From assembly GCF_001281025.1 (NCBI RefSeq), contig NZ_CP012646.1, forward strand, positions 1,517,001 through 1,581,000: DNA of 64,000 bases, written 5' to 3'. The stretch comes from Streptococcus mitis. GTDB taxonomy: Bacteria; Bacillota; Bacilli; Lactobacillales; Streptococcaceae. The position numbers and the translations under genes were made by a program. The notes beneath the pieces are model-generated. The model worked only from the letters and a program-made list of their open reading frames with translations. It did not search any database and had not been told where the DNA came from. Shown here piece by piece: positions 30,479-39,794 of the stretch; position 1 is the stretch's first letter, and each line of letters begins with the position of its first letter.

Positions 30479-30499
30479 AACGAGAGTTTGACTCCCGTT
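30479..30499 (-). terminator. Terminator after the DJ-1 family gene
   Basis: AACGGGAG / CTCTCGTT stem on the minus strand, 5-base loop, followed by seven T. The right arm lies within the last bases before the HAD promoter. Confidence 0.88.
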
Positions 30500-31054
30500 T
30501 TACTGATTTTTACCAAAGACATCTCGATAGAGCATTCCTGTTCGTAAAGTCTCTGCGTCTCCTCCTAATTGCTCCACCAACTCGTAGGTAAAGGCAAGGG
30601 CTGTTGAGGGGCCTCGACTGGTTATCAAATGACCATCTACCACTACTGTTTCCTTTACATATTGACCATCAAAGATTTGCTCTTGAACGCCATCATAGCA
30701 AGTGTACTGCTTGTTTTTCAATAGCCCTGCTTGATTGAGGGCAATTGGCGCAGCACAAATGGCTGCTAGTTTCTTCCCTTCTCGTTCGAAGCTTTGCAAC
30801 TCTTGAATCAAGGCCTGATTATCGCGCAAATGTGCAGAACCAGGCATCCCTCCAGGAAGAACAATCATGTCATAGTCGGATAAATCACCATCAAAGACAC
30901 GATCTGCTCTTACTTGGATAGCATGCGAACCTGTCACTTGCTCTTCAAAACCAACCATATCACATGTGATATTGGCACGACGCAAGACATCTACAACTGT
31001 CAAAGCTTCAATTTCTTCAAAGCCCTGAGCCAACATAACTGCTACTTTAACCAT
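30500..31054 (-). CDS. DJ-1/PfpI family protein (YajL-like)
   Basis: A 184-residue cytosolic protein of the DJ-1 family. It shows LAQGFEEIEALTVVDVLRRA at the N-terminus with the conserved glutamate, LPGGMPGSAHLRDN, and the nucleophilic cysteine in AAICAAPIAL at the elbow. Related proteins act as glyoxalase III or protein deglycase and in oxidative-stress defence; which applies here is open. Ribosome binding site AAGGAGAAAATC; 10 bases after rodA. Confidence 0.9.
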   Translation of the reverse strand: MVKVAVMLAQGFEEIEALTVVDVLRRANITCDMVGFEEQVTGSHAIQVRADRVFDGDLSDYDMIVLPGGMPGSAHLRDNQALIQELQSFEREGKKLAAICAAPIALNQAGLLKNKQYTCYDGVQEQIFDGQYVKETVVVDGHLITSRGPSTALAFTYELVEQLGGDAETLRTGMLYRDVFGKNQ

Positions 31055-31064
31055 GATTTTCTCC

Positions 31065-32288
31065 TTATTTGATTCGTTTTAATACAACCTTTTTCCGTTT
31101 GAATGGAACTTTTCCGCTCTTTTCTTCAGCTAGATTTGTCTGGTAACTCATCGATAAAAGCAAGCCAACACCAATCAAGTTACTGATAATAGCCGATCCA
31201 CCTTGAGAAATGAAAGGTAAGGGAATCCCAGTCAAAGGAAGCAAACCTGTCACGGCACCAATATTCTCAAAGATATGGAAGAGCAACATCATAATCAAAC
31301 CTGTGGAAATATAGGTGTAGAACTGGTTATTTGATCTAAGAGTAATCTTCAACATACGGTAAATCAGCATGAGATAAAGGGCGATAACAAGGACAGAGCC
31401 AATAAAGCCAAAATCTTCTGCAATGACCGTGAAAATCATATCCGACTCTCGAACTGGAATAAGCAGATTAGAAGCATTAAACCCCTGACCAAACAAGCCA
31501 CCGCTTCCAATGGCAATCTGCCCTTGAGCCTGTTGGTAAGTGGTTGTTTGGGCAAAGTCAAATGGATTAAGCCAAGCCAAGATACGATTGATTTGGTAGG
31601 TCGGCATTCCCAGTTGATGGAGAAAAGCCCTGCCATCCTTGCTGATAAAAATAGCTAAGAAACCAGCAATTCCTGTTACAGCAGTCACAAATACTGGGAT
31701 AATAATTTTCCAAGAAACTCCTGATAGCAAGACGATTCCTGAGAAAATGGCTACAAAAACCAAAGCTGTCCCCAAGTCACTTTGAAGTGCCAAAAGAACT
31801 AGGACTGGAATGGTAAAGAGAATCATCCAAAAAATCAGCAAGAAATCCAGCGGAACTGTACGTCTCCATTCCTTATGTTTTTTTGTAAATTGGACAATCA
31901 CACGAGCCAACATAAGGATATAGGATATCTTCATAAATTCTGATGGTTGGAACAAGGTAATTCCATTTACTGAAATCCAGTTTTTAGCACCCGTGGAGGC
32001 AACTAAGCTTGGATTATAAAAGACAATCGGCAAAACCATAAGTCCCAAGCCTAAAATATATAGAAAAGGAGTCACCTTCCAAAGAAATTCTGTATTAAAG
32101 AGCATGACGACAAAACCAATCACAAGCCCCAAGGCAATCCAGGCGACCTGCTGCCCTAAAATGGGCAGAATATTATTTGGATAATCATGACTAACGGCTA
32201 TATAAATAGCCACCACGCCGATAACCAGTAGAAAAAATACTGGCAAGAGCAAACTATAATCGACTCTAGAGTCGAGAGAACGTTTCAT
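31065..32288 (-). CDS. rodA: Rod shape/elongation glycosyltransferase RodA (SEDS family)
   Basis: A 407-residue polytopic membrane protein that polymerises glycan strands from lipid II in peripheral cell-wall synthesis. About ten membrane helices are visible. SEDS signature blocks include LVIALYLMLIYRML and the C-terminal GAVTGLLPLTGIPLPFISQGG, with the conserved Pro-Phe-Ile-Ser-Gln-Gly-Gly. Start ATG at 32288 (MKRSLDSRVDYS). Gene order dinG-rodA-DJ1 with small gaps suggests a shared transcript. Confidence 0.95.
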   Translation of the reverse strand: MKRSLDSRVDYSLLLPVFFLLVIGVVAIYIAVSHDYPNNILPILGQQVAWIALGLVIGFVVMLFNTEFLWKVTPFLYILGLGLMVLPIVFYNPSLVASTGAKNWISVNGITLFQPSEFMKISYILMLARVIVQFTKKHKEWRRTVPLDFLLIFWMILFTIPVLVLLALQSDLGTALVFVAIFSGIVLLSGVSWKIIIPVFVTAVTGIAGFLAIFISKDGRAFLHQLGMPTYQINRILAWLNPFDFAQTTTYQQAQGQIAIGSGGLFGQGFNASNLLIPVRESDMIFTVIAEDFGFIGSVLVIALYLMLIYRMLKITLRSNNQFYTYISTGLIMMLLFHIFENIGAVTGLLPLTGIPLPFISQGGSAIISNLIGVGLLLSMSYQTNLAEEKSGKVPFKRKKVVLKRIK

Positions 32289-32324
32289 ATACACTAACCT
32301 TATACTTTCATACTATACTATTTA

Positions 32325-34775
32325 TCAAAGTTCATTTAAAAATCTATCAACAGCCTCATCAATTTCGGATCGAGAGACGGTTTTAACAGTCGCTTCTTTT
32401 GCTAGAGAAGTCACAATTTGTTTGCCATATCGCTTTCCGACAATTCTCCTATCCAAAATAAGAGTTAAGGAACGTTGGTGTTCGCGTCTCATACTTCTTC
32501 CCAAAGCCTGTTTTAAACGAATAATGGCCATTGGCAACTGATAATCATAAAAGGCATTTTTTCCTTCCTGATTCAGTTCCTGATTAATCTTTTTCGTCAA
32601 GGGCTCTTGAGGATTTTGGAAAGGAAGTCTTGGTACAACTTGAATCACAAAATGATGACTTGAAAAATCAACTCCCTCCCAGAAACTTGCTGCACCAAGC
32701 AGAATTTGTTGTTCACCTTTTTCAAAGCGTTTCTTTAGCTGATGAACATCCCCATTTTTATACTGGGCCAGATGGCTAACTGGAAGTAAATCCGATACTG
32801 CTAGAAGCATGTCTTTAGCAGTAAAGAGAACTAAAATCGGTTGCTGGAAAGCTTGAACAGCCATCAGCAAATCAGCTACCTCTTGGGCATAAACTTCTAA
32901 GGAGGTTTCTGTTACCAAGGGAAAATCCTTAACCAAGACCACTTCTTGATCCTGTTTTTTATGAGCTTCAACCTTGACAAATTTAGCTTCAGGATAGCCT
33001 AACAGGTCTGCCAAAGAAACCCTCTGACTAATCTCAAGAGTAGCCGACACTCCCAAGACTTGACATGAATTAGGTACTAAAGAAGATAGGAGAATACGTC
33101 CTGATTTCGTAGAAGAAATTTGAATTTTCTTTTGACTCGTTTCAATTGCTTCAAGCCAGTAATCTCGGTCAGCTGTAAAATAGCGAACCAGCTCCTCAAA
33201 GCCTTCTACTTCTAATTCTGAAAAATATTGATGGAGATTGGCAAGAGAATCTAAGATATTTTTCTTAGATTTTCCAGACTGAAATTGTTCTATCAAGTAG
33301 AAGCACTCAAAGCGAATACTTTCTAGTATTCGTTGCTGGACCTTATTTTGCTCCTCCAGTAAAGCCTTATCAAGCAAATCGATAATAGACTGGATATCGT
33401 AGGTCTCTTGAAGCAGATTTTCTAGAGCTAACAAAATCTTTTGAACTTCATCAATAATCAATAAACGGTCGCTGACAAATTCAGGATTATCTTCAAGTCT
33501 GGTTACAAGATAGGCATGATTGGTCACTAAAAGCTTGCAGGTTTGCGCCTTTTCTTGACTACGTTTCCAAAAATCTTCCGTCACAAATAAGCTTTGAGAT
33601 GATAAATTTCCGTCATGACGAAGGTCTGTTAGAAAATGTTGGTAACGGTAGAGTTGTCCAATTTCATCCAAATCTCCTGTCTCTGTCTCTGTCAACCAAA
33701 CCAAGACTTGCATTTTAAAGCGTCTAAATAAGCGATTTTCATCATTTTCCTGCAAGGAACGATAAAAGGCATCCAACTTCAGATAATTGTGTGGTCCCTT
33801 TAAACTATGAATATCTATATGGAACACATCCTTAAGACGTTTTCCTTCTTCTTCCATGATCTGATTTTGAAGAATCTTTGTCGGAACACTAAGAACAATT
33901 TGACGCTCTTTGGCTTGAGATAAAGCGGGTAAGAGATAGCCATAGGTTTTCCCAATCCCTGTCGGTGCTTGAATCAGAGAGACAGGCTCATCTTTCAATA
34001 GCAAGCCAACCTCTCTAGCAAAACTTTCTTGTCGTTCCCTCACTTCAAGGTTCAACAAAGAAATATTTTTAGAAAAATCTTGAGATAATTTTCGTGACTC
34101 ATTTGGGGTTGCAGGTTTCTTGAAATATAGTCCTTGAACTTCGACCAAATCTGAAGAAGTCAGAATAGATTGGTTGCAATAAATTTCTTCAATAACCAAG
34201 TAGGACTCATATAAGAGAGCGTCAGCCATTTCCAGCAAGCGTTCTAAAAGACCTTTAGGAAGTTGGGCCATCTTTTCTCGTAAAAAAAGAAGTAATTCCG
34301 CTGTAGCTTGGGCATCTGAAAGGGCTGTGTGAGCATGTTTTAGAGGAATTCCTAATTCTCGACACAATATCGGCAAGCTATATTTTTCCAGTTCAGGGAA
34401 AAAGACCTGAGCCAATTCGACCGTGTCAACACGAGGATTTCTTAGTTCATAGCCTTCAAAAAATAAATTTTCCGCCAAGAGATTGGCATCAAATCGAACA
34501 TTATGGGCTACAAAAATCCCATCCTTCACCAAGTCAAAGATTTTTCTAGCAACTTGCGAAAAATCAGGTGCTTGCGCCAGACGTTGGTCTGTCAATCCTG
34601 TCAGTTCTTTGATATGAGCATCCAAGGGTTCATGTGGATTAACATCCGTCGTATAGTGATCGACGATGTTTCCGTCATCAATCACGACAATTCCCACTTG
34701 GATAATTTTAGCCTTACTACCTGTGCTAGTTGCCTCTAAATCAACCACAACATAGCGATTACCAATCGTTTTCAT
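32325..34775 (-). CDS. dinG: DinG-family exonuclease/helicase
   Basis: An 816-residue protein with an N-terminal DEDDh exonuclease domain (VVDLEATSTG, later HTALSDAQATAELL) and a C-terminal superfamily 2 helicase of the DinG/XPD type. Walker A is QAPTGIGKTYGYLL, the Walker B is IDEVQ rather than DEAH, and motif VI is QALGRSMRREHQR. Firmicute forms lack the Fe-S cluster cysteines, and I see none grouped here. A likely role is in DNA repair as a 3'-5' exonuclease. The ATG has no Shine-Dalgarno sequence. Confidence 0.93.
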   Translation of the reverse strand: MKTIGNRYVVVDLEATSTGSKAKIIQVGIVVIDDGNIVDHYTTDVNPHEPLDAHIKELTGLTDQRLAQAPDFSQVARKIFDLVKDGIFVAHNVRFDANLLAENLFFEGYELRNPRVDTVELAQVFFPELEKYSLPILCRELGIPLKHAHTALSDAQATAELLLFLREKMAQLPKGLLERLLEMADALLYESYLVIEEIYCNQSILTSSDLVEVQGLYFKKPATPNESRKLSQDFSKNISLLNLEVRERQESFAREVGLLLKDEPVSLIQAPTGIGKTYGYLLPALSQAKERQIVLSVPTKILQNQIMEEEGKRLKDVFHIDIHSLKGPHNYLKLDAFYRSLQENDENRLFRRFKMQVLVWLTETETGDLDEIGQLYRYQHFLTDLRHDGNLSSQSLFVTEDFWKRSQEKAQTCKLLVTNHAYLVTRLEDNPEFVSDRLLIIDEVQKILLALENLLQETYDIQSIIDLLDKALLEEQNKVQQRILESIRFECFYLIEQFQSGKSKKNILDSLANLHQYFSELEVEGFEELVRYFTADRDYWLEAIETSQKKIQISSTKSGRILLSSLVPNSCQVLGVSATLEISQRVSLADLLGYPEAKFVKVEAHKKQDQEVVLVKDFPLVTETSLEVYAQEVADLLMAVQAFQQPILVLFTAKDMLLAVSDLLPVSHLAQYKNGDVHQLKKRFEKGEQQILLGAASFWEGVDFSSHHFVIQVVPRLPFQNPQEPLTKKINQELNQEGKNAFYDYQLPMAIIRLKQALGRSMRREHQRSLTLILDRRIVGKRYGKQIVTSLAKEATVKTVSRSEIDEAVDRFLNEL

Positions 34776-34783
34776 TATAAAAA

Positions 34784-34792
34784 ATTATACCA
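34784..34792 (-). promoter_or_regulatory. dinG promoter, probably leaderless
   Basis: Extended -10 TGG-TATAAT on the minus strand (hexamer 34784-34789). Eight bases lie between it and the ATG at 34775, leaving a leader of only 0-2 nt. Confidence 0.65.
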
Positions 34793-34973
34793 AAAAAAGG
34801 GCCATTTGGCACCTGCAAACATGGGATAATTTTCAAACTCAAGAAGGTCACTTTTCTTAAAAATCCTAGTAAATAGAGCATCCTAGCCTACTAATTCTTT
34901 GAAAATATTGGAGAATAAGAAAAATTAAGAGAAGAAATGTTTGCATCTTCGCTCTCTCAACGAATCATTTACT

Positions 34974-35903
34974 TTATTTAACCATGTCAGGATCGTAGTC
35001 ATAAAATCCTGTATCAAGGAAACGGTTTTTAGGGTGAAGTTTACGAACTTCTTCATCCAGCAAGAAAGCTTGGTCATGGCTAAAGTTACCCTCTTGAATC
35101 AAGCTGCGCGCTTGGATAAAGAGTTTTGCAATCTCAACAAAGTTCTGACCAGGAGTATAAAGTCCTTCTAATTTCCAATGAGTAAAACCATGCTCCACCA
35201 ATTCTGTCAATTTGGTCATCAAATCAAGGTCATTGTTGGCAAAGATGTGGGTACCATGATTGTCTTCAAAGATAGAGTAATGGCTCTCAGGGTCACTTGG
35301 CTCTGCCAAGAAAAGGTCACGCTTGCGAGTCTTTTCATCATCAATATGCGTGAAGTTATAGTAATTTTGCAAGAGCGGACGTTTAGAATGGTGAATAACA
35401 CTAGCTCCGTAAACCAAAACTTCAGCAGGAATTTCCAAAATCTCTGGCATTTTGAAAAGTTCAGCTGATGGAATTTCACGCGCCAAAACAGCCTCAGATG
35501 CACCAGCCTTTTGTCCCCAGAAGTTAATCTGGCGACTGCTAGTTACCATAGTAGAAGCATCGTAGATGGTCTTAAAGGAATAGCCATCGCGATTGACCAC
35601 ATAAAAGACACCTGCATCCCCAATCGTAATGTAGTCTGTCTGGATTTCTTCCAAAAAGTCTAAGAAAGGCTTGATACGATCCATCATATCTTGGTGCATG
35701 AGGGCGTTAACCGCAACAATCAATTCCTTACCTGCTTCATGAACCACCTTAGCAATTTCACGCAATTTGTCATGACTAAAGGTTGTTGGCAGACGAAGGC
35801 CAAAATCTTTCTCACCGACATAGATACGATCTACGCCAACTTCGAGCAGTTGTTTAACTTGTTCAATACTTTCAGCAGTTGCTGTAATGATAATCTTTTC
35901 CAT
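34974..35903 (-). CDS. Peptidase U32 family protein (TrhP-like)
   Basis: A 309-residue protein with the U32 TIM-barrel features: GVDRIYVGEKDFGLRL at the N-terminus and YYNFTHIDDEKTRKRDLFLAEP, ending in WKLEGLYTPGQ. Despite the family name, bacterial relatives (YrrN/YrrO, TrhP) take part in making 5-hydroxyuridine at tRNA position 34. The usual family signature E-x-F-x-x-G-[SA]-[LIVM]-C-x4-G is not obvious, so this is the short YrrN-like type, whose partner gene should be elsewhere. Terminates or continues past 34974 toward dinG's promoter. Confidence 0.85.
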   Translation of the reverse strand: MEKIIITATAESIEQVKQLLEVGVDRIYVGEKDFGLRLPTTFSHDKLREIAKVVHEAGKELIVAVNALMHQDMMDRIKPFLDFLEEIQTDYITIGDAGVFYVVNRDGYSFKTIYDASTMVTSSRQINFWGQKAGASEAVLAREIPSAELFKMPEILEIPAEVLVYGASVIHHSKRPLLQNYYNFTHIDDEKTRKRDLFLAEPSDPESHYSIFEDNHGTHIFANNDLDLMTKLTELVEHGFTHWKLEGLYTPGQNFVEIAKLFIQARSLIQEGNFSHDQAFLLDEEVRKLHPKNRFLDTGFYDYDPDMVK

Positions 35904-35993
35904 AAGAAAAATTATACCACATTTCTCAAAAATCAGCTATGAATACTGGGAATTTTCTAAAAAAGGCAAAGTCATTTTTTAAGGTTTGCAATT

Positions 35994-36023
35994 AAAAAGT
36001 GAACAGTACCAGCACCGTTCACT
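35994..36023 (-). terminator. Terminator of the HrtBA-like ABC operon
   Basis: AGTGAAC (35998-36004) pairs with GTTCACT (36017-36023), with an inner GGT/ACT extension and TTTTTAA on the minus strand. Confidence 0.82.
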
Positions 36024-36029
36024 CTCTTT

Positions 36030-36710
36030 TTATGCATGTGTTTCTTCAACTAGGTGTCCATCGTTCATCACATAAACACGGTCCACCTTATCTAGAAGAC
36101 GAGTATCGTGCGTAATCATCACTACTCCTCTACCTTGCTCATGTGCGATAGATGCTAGCATATTTGTTACTTGATAGGCCCGCTCTGTGTCAAGACTAGC
36201 TGTTGGCTCATCTGCAAGAACGATGCTCGGATTGTTATAAAGCGCTCTAGCAATTGCGGCCCGTTGACGTTCGCCACCTGATAAAGCCTTGGGATACTGA
36301 TCTTGTACCTTTTCCAAATCCAACAAGTCAAGTAACTCTTTTCGATCACTTTTACTATTTTTTCCCTTATCCAGTCTGTCTATCAAGTCCAGCTGTTCCT
36401 TGACCGTTAGAAAAGGAATTAAGTTTGAAGCCTGAAGAATAAAGCCAAACTCTCTAAAACGGAGGTCTGTTTTCTCCTTCTCCGTTAAACTGCCTGTTTC
36501 CTTCCCCTTAACTAAAATTTTTCCGCTCGATTCTTCCTGAAGTTGTCCTAGAGTCGTTAGAAAAGTCGTCTTTCCAGAACCTGAAGGCCCAACGATAGCT
36601 ACGAACTCTCCCGCATTTAGCTGAAAATTCGTCTCATGTAGAGCTACGACTTTCATCTTTCCTTCCCCGTACGTTTTTGTCACTTGAGTCATTTCAATCA
36701 ATGCTGTCAT
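36030..36710 (-). CDS. HrtA-like ABC transporter ATP-binding protein
   Basis: A 226-residue MacB/LolD-type ATPase. Walker A GPSGSGKTT, signature LSGGERQR, Walker B VLADEPTASLD. The sequence around ALHETNFQLNAGEFVAIVG and FREFGFILQASNLIPFLTV resembles HrtA of haem exporters. It partners the FtsX-like permease encoded 13 bases upstream. The ATG at 36710 (MTALIEMTQV) is preferred to the frame from 36734. The family exports haem or other toxic hydrophobic compounds; the substrate here is inference. Confidence 0.85.
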   Translation of the reverse strand: MTALIEMTQVTKTYGEGKMKVVALHETNFQLNAGEFVAIVGPSGSGKTTFLTTLGQLQEESSGKILVKGKETGSLTEKEKTDLRFREFGFILQASNLIPFLTVKEQLDLIDRLDKGKNSKSDRKELLDLLDLEKVQDQYPKALSGGERQRAAIARALYNNPSIVLADEPTASLDTERAYQVTNMLASIAHEQGRGVVMITHDTRLLDKVDRVYVMNDGHLVEETHA

Positions 36711-36723
36711 ACTATTCTCCTTA

Positions 36724-37779
36724 TCATTCTGCAATCGCAGTAATCGGGTCCACCTTTAGCAAGCGTGGAAGTGAAATGACACCACCTAGCATGGCCATCA
36801 AGCAAATCACCAAGCTTAGGACAGAATAGGCTAACCAACTTGGGTAGAAAAAGAAGGTAGCTGGCAAGACTAAAATCACTCCTCCAATAGCCAGCAAGGC
36901 TAAAGCAATCCCCATACCAGCTAGGAAGAAGATTTGACAGAAAAGAGACCATACAATGGTTTTGATCTGTATTCCCTGAGCCCGCATTATTCCATAAAGT
37001 CCTAGTTTTTGTATGGTAATGATATAAACAAATATACCCACAATCAAGCCTGTGATGACAATCATAGCAATAATCATCCCTGAAAATACATTAACCTGAG
37101 GTGTGTAACCAGGAATTTTCGATATCATTTTTGGAATAGAAATCTGTTTCAATCCATCGCCAGCCACTTCTATATCATTTTTCAATACCAAAGCAGAGAT
37201 GGCACGATTAGCTTTCAAGGTCCCTTGTAAGGTCCAATAAGTTGTCAAACTCGTAAAGACAACCGGCTCCGTAAAAAATTTATTTCCTTGAGTCAGGCCT
37301 ACAACCTTGTAACTTTCCTCGCTTCCATTGAGTTGAATGGCATCACCTAGCTTGATTCCATAATTCTCAAAGGACTGATCCACAACCACCTCATCATCCC
37401 CTTCAGGATAACGGCCCTCCGTCAAACTAGGAGAGATAAAAGCGTCCCACTCTTGAGCAAAGATGGAAACATTGACCTTTTCACTATCATCGACTAGATT
37501 GGTTACAGCAAACATATACCCTAGTGGAGCAGCCTCTTTAGAACTCTTATCCTTGTAGTCCTTTTCAGGAATAAAAGATGCTGTCAAATTATCATTTGCG
37601 TAGTCAGATAAAACCACACCCGTCGCTTGCCAATTATCAATAGCGGCTCGGTTGTTTCGCACAAGACCAAGAGCTAAGCTAGTCATAAAAAAGACCATGA
37701 AAGCGATAAGAAAAATGGTAGTTAAAATCAAACTATATCGAAGTTTGTTTCGTAATATTTCTTTGATAGCAAGATACAT
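36724..37779 (-). CDS. HrtB-like FtsX-domain permease
   Basis: A 351-residue permease with one N-terminal membrane helix, a large extracellular domain (about residues 40-230) and three C-terminal helices, the FtsX/MacB topology; the end matches HrtB (LLKVDPITAIAE). HrtAB pumps haem out of the membrane in staphylococci and lactococci. No HrtR/PefR-type regulator gene lies beside it. Start ATG at 37779 after AAAGGAGATAAGC. Promoter lies about 220 bases upstream, so the mRNA has a long leader. Confidence 0.82.
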   Translation of the reverse strand: MYLAIKEILRNKLRYSLILTTIFLIAFMVFFMTSLALGLVRNNRAAIDNWQATGVVLSDYANDNLTASFIPEKDYKDKSSKEAAPLGYMFAVTNLVDDSEKVNVSIFAQEWDAFISPSLTEGRYPEGDDEVVVDQSFENYGIKLGDAIQLNGSEESYKVVGLTQGNKFFTEPVVFTSLTTYWTLQGTLKANRAISALVLKNDIEVAGDGLKQISIPKMISKIPGYTPQVNVFSGMIIAMIVITGLIVGIFVYIITIQKLGLYGIMRAQGIQIKTIVWSLFCQIFFLAGMGIALALLAIGGVILVLPATFFFYPSWLAYSVLSLVICLMAMLGGVISLPRLLKVDPITAIAE

Positions 37780-38034
37780 GCTTATCTCCTTTAACTTTTC
37801 CAAGAGGTATCAATTAGACACCCCACTACTATAAAAATAGGAGACAGAAAATCTGTCTCTGTATTCAAAACAAATCTCACTAATCAAATTAAATAAAATC
37901 AAGAAAATAAGGAAACAAATTTTCGTAAAAAAGAATCATTTGGTAGCTCAATTCCCTTGCTAATATAAGCAATTATGAATATTAATAAGTATTTGGTGTC
38001 CATCCATCCTATCATTTTCACATTATGGTGTCAA
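37780..38034 (-). promoter_or_regulatory. Promoter and long leader of the HrtBA-like operon
   Basis: TTGACA (38029-38034) and extended -10 TGA-TAGGAT (hexamer 38006-38011), 17-base spacer, on the minus strand. Transcription should start near 37998, leaving a leader of about 220 nt. The leader holds a hairpin GAGACAGA-N3-TCTGTCTC (37841-37859) followed by CTATTTTTATAG, like a weak terminator, about 60 bases before the permease start. A possible short peptide frame rich in Phe/Tyr (TTG start near 37934) lies earlier in the leader. Confidence 0.6.
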
Positions 38035-38138
38035 GAAAAGTGATTTTGAAAAGGGACTTTATTCTTATTGTAACCTTTCTGTAATAATTCTCTGCTGAAA
38101 AAATGATAAAATAGGTATGTACTGTTAAGGAGAGAATA
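37780..38138. other. Gene-free 359-base region between the HrtB-like gene and the 95-residue protein gene
   Basis: Very AT-rich and without a supported gene. It holds the leftward promoter and leader described separately. To the right it holds a weak extended -10 (TGA-TAAAAT, 38104-38112) for the rightward gene. Confidence 0.7.
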
Positions 38139-38426
38139 ATGCCCGTAAGAAAATTACAATCCTATGAGGTAGACTATCAAGAAGAATTAAGCCAGCAGAT
38201 TCCTCGCTATCAAGATTATACACCTGAAGCGCAGTCTGATGCCAATCTCAAGGAAATCCTATTTTTTGTTAATATCGCTGTTTTTTGTATCTGTATTGCT
38301 ATATTTAGTTTTATCTTTTTAGCATTAAAATTATCAACTGCTCTTGCCTTTGTCGCAGCAATCGGATCCAGTTTACTTGTCTTAAAAGTTCAACGGTCTA
38401 TTATCAAACGAAAACGTAGAAGATAA
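38139..38426 (+). CDS. Small membrane protein, probably DUF3270 family
   Basis: A 95-residue protein with a polar N-terminus (MPVRKLQSYEVDYQEELSQQ), two hydrophobic segments (about residues 43-65 and 67-82), and a very basic tail (RSIIKRKRRR). It resembles the streptococcal DUF3270 family, function unknown. Ribosome binding site AAGGAGAG. Convergent with ciaH across a shared terminator; in pneumococcus a similar small gene lies beside ciaRH, as far as I recall. Confidence 0.72.
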   Translation: MPVRKLQSYEVDYQEELSQQIPRYQDYTPEAQSDANLKEILFFVNIAVFCICIAIFSFIFLALKLSTALAFVAAIGSSLLVLKVQRSIIKRKRRR

Positions 38427-38430
38427 ATCC

Positions 38431-38461
38431 AAAATATCGCCCCGTCTGGAGCGATATTTTT
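38431..38461. terminator. Bidirectional terminator between the 95-residue protein gene and ciaH
   Basis: AAAATATCGC (38431-38440) pairs perfectly with GCGATATTTT (38451-38460), T-rich on both sides. Confidence 0.9.
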
Positions 38462-39794
38462 ATTTTTTCTTTTTAGATGGTGTGTGGATGGCAATCTTCA
38501 CTTCAAAGATTGTTCCCTTTGGTTTATTATCTTTAACAGTAATGGTTCCTTTTAGGGCATCTACAATTTGCTTGGCTAGGGATAAACCTAAACCAAAACC
38601 ACCTTTTTGGCGGGTTCTAGCCTTGTCCACTCGATAAAAACGATCAAAAATTTTCTTCTTATCTTCCGCGGAAATACCGACTCCATTATCAGACACAAGT
38701 AAATACAGATTACGATCAGTCGCTGAAATCATAAAATCAATTTCACCATCCTCCTCAGTATATTTGATAGCATTATCAAATAGGATGGTCATCAGTTGTT
38801 TTAGTAAAAGTTGATCTGTGACAATCGTTCGATGGATGCGATTTTCAAAACGGAAGACACGGTCATTTTCCGAAGCAATCATTTCATAGTTTGTGAAAGT
38901 CGTATTGAAAAAACTGGTTGGAACTTCTGCAAGTTCCGGCTTAATCCCATCATCTCTACGAGCTAAATTCAACAAGTTCGTCGTCAAAAACCGCATATTT
39001 CGGACTTCTTCCAAACTCGATGCAATGCTTTCACTCACATCCATAATGGTTGCTTCTGGCTTACGGAAAAGGGTCTCTAAGCGATTTTGCAAAACTGCGA
39101 GTGGAGTTCGTAACTCATGACTGGCATTTTCCACAAAGGACTGTTGCTTCTGCATGCTCTCAAGCAGAGGACGAACACTGACTCTAGCTAGATAGAGACT
39201 GGCAAGCAAAGACAGAATCCAGAAACTTGCCATCACGACCACAATCAATTTCTCATGCTTTTGACTGGCCTGCTCCAACTGACTGGTATTAATCAAGACA
39301 GCCGCATACTTGATATTGGTTGAAACTGAACTGATATTCGTTTCCATCAAAATCATGCGATAGATTTCTTCTTGTCCATAGCTATTAAAAACTTGAATCT
39401 GATAGATATGACCTAGTTCTTTCTTTTCTAACTTAATCTTATCCAATCCCAAAAATCGATTTCCAGAAAGGAGCTGTGTAAAATTCTTATCAAAAAGAAT
39501 AACCTCGGTATTGGAACTGACATTGGGTTTTACTTCAGTCTTGCTAGTATCTGTAGCGGCATTCTCTAAATCTTTAATCTCTTCTGTTGCCCTATTTACA
39601 GCAAGCTGAATAACTGCTTGAGGATTTTCACTCAGTCCATGAAGCTTATCATCCACCGAAGTATAGAGACTCGAATGCATGACTTGTAAAATAATCAGAG
39701 TCATGGTAGAGAAAATCAGGGTAAAGACACCGAAGTTGCGAATAAAATAACTAAAGTCATCCGCATACCATGTTTTTTTTAGTTTACTGAACAT
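38460..39794 (-). CDS. ciaH: Sensor histidine kinase CiaH
   Basis: A 444-residue membrane kinase with two transmembrane segments (about residues 20-42 and 184-204) around an extracellular sensor domain, then HisKA with the phosphorylated His226 in [12 protein letters not shown], and HATPase_c motifs ([23 protein letters not shown]). It controls CiaR in competence, beta-lactam tolerance and cell-wall stress. Residue 230, altered to proline in a known cefotaxime-resistant pneumococcus, is the ordinary threonine here. Overlaps ciaR by 11 bases. Confidence 0.96.
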   Translation of the reverse strand: MFSKLKKTWYADDFSYFIRNFGVFTLIFSTMTLIILQVMHSSLYTSVDDKLHGLSENPQAVIQLAVNRATEEIKDLENAATDTSKTEVKPNVSSNTEVILFDKNFTQLLSGNRFLGLDKIKLEKKELGHIYQIQVFNSYGQEEIYRMILMETNISSVSTNIKYAAVLINTSQLEQASQKHEKLIVVVMASFWILSLLASLYLARVSVRPLLESMQKQQSFVENASHELRTPLAVLQNRLETLFRKPEATIMDVSESIASSLEEVRNMRFLTTNLLNLARRDDGIKPELAEVPTSFFNTTFTNYEMIASENDRVFRFENRIHRTIVTDQLLLKQLMTILFDNAIKYTEEDGEIDFMISATDRNLYLLVSDNGVGISAEDKKKIFDRFYRVDKARTRQKGGFGLGLSLAKQIVDALKGTITVKDNKPKGTIFEVKIAIHTPSKKKK

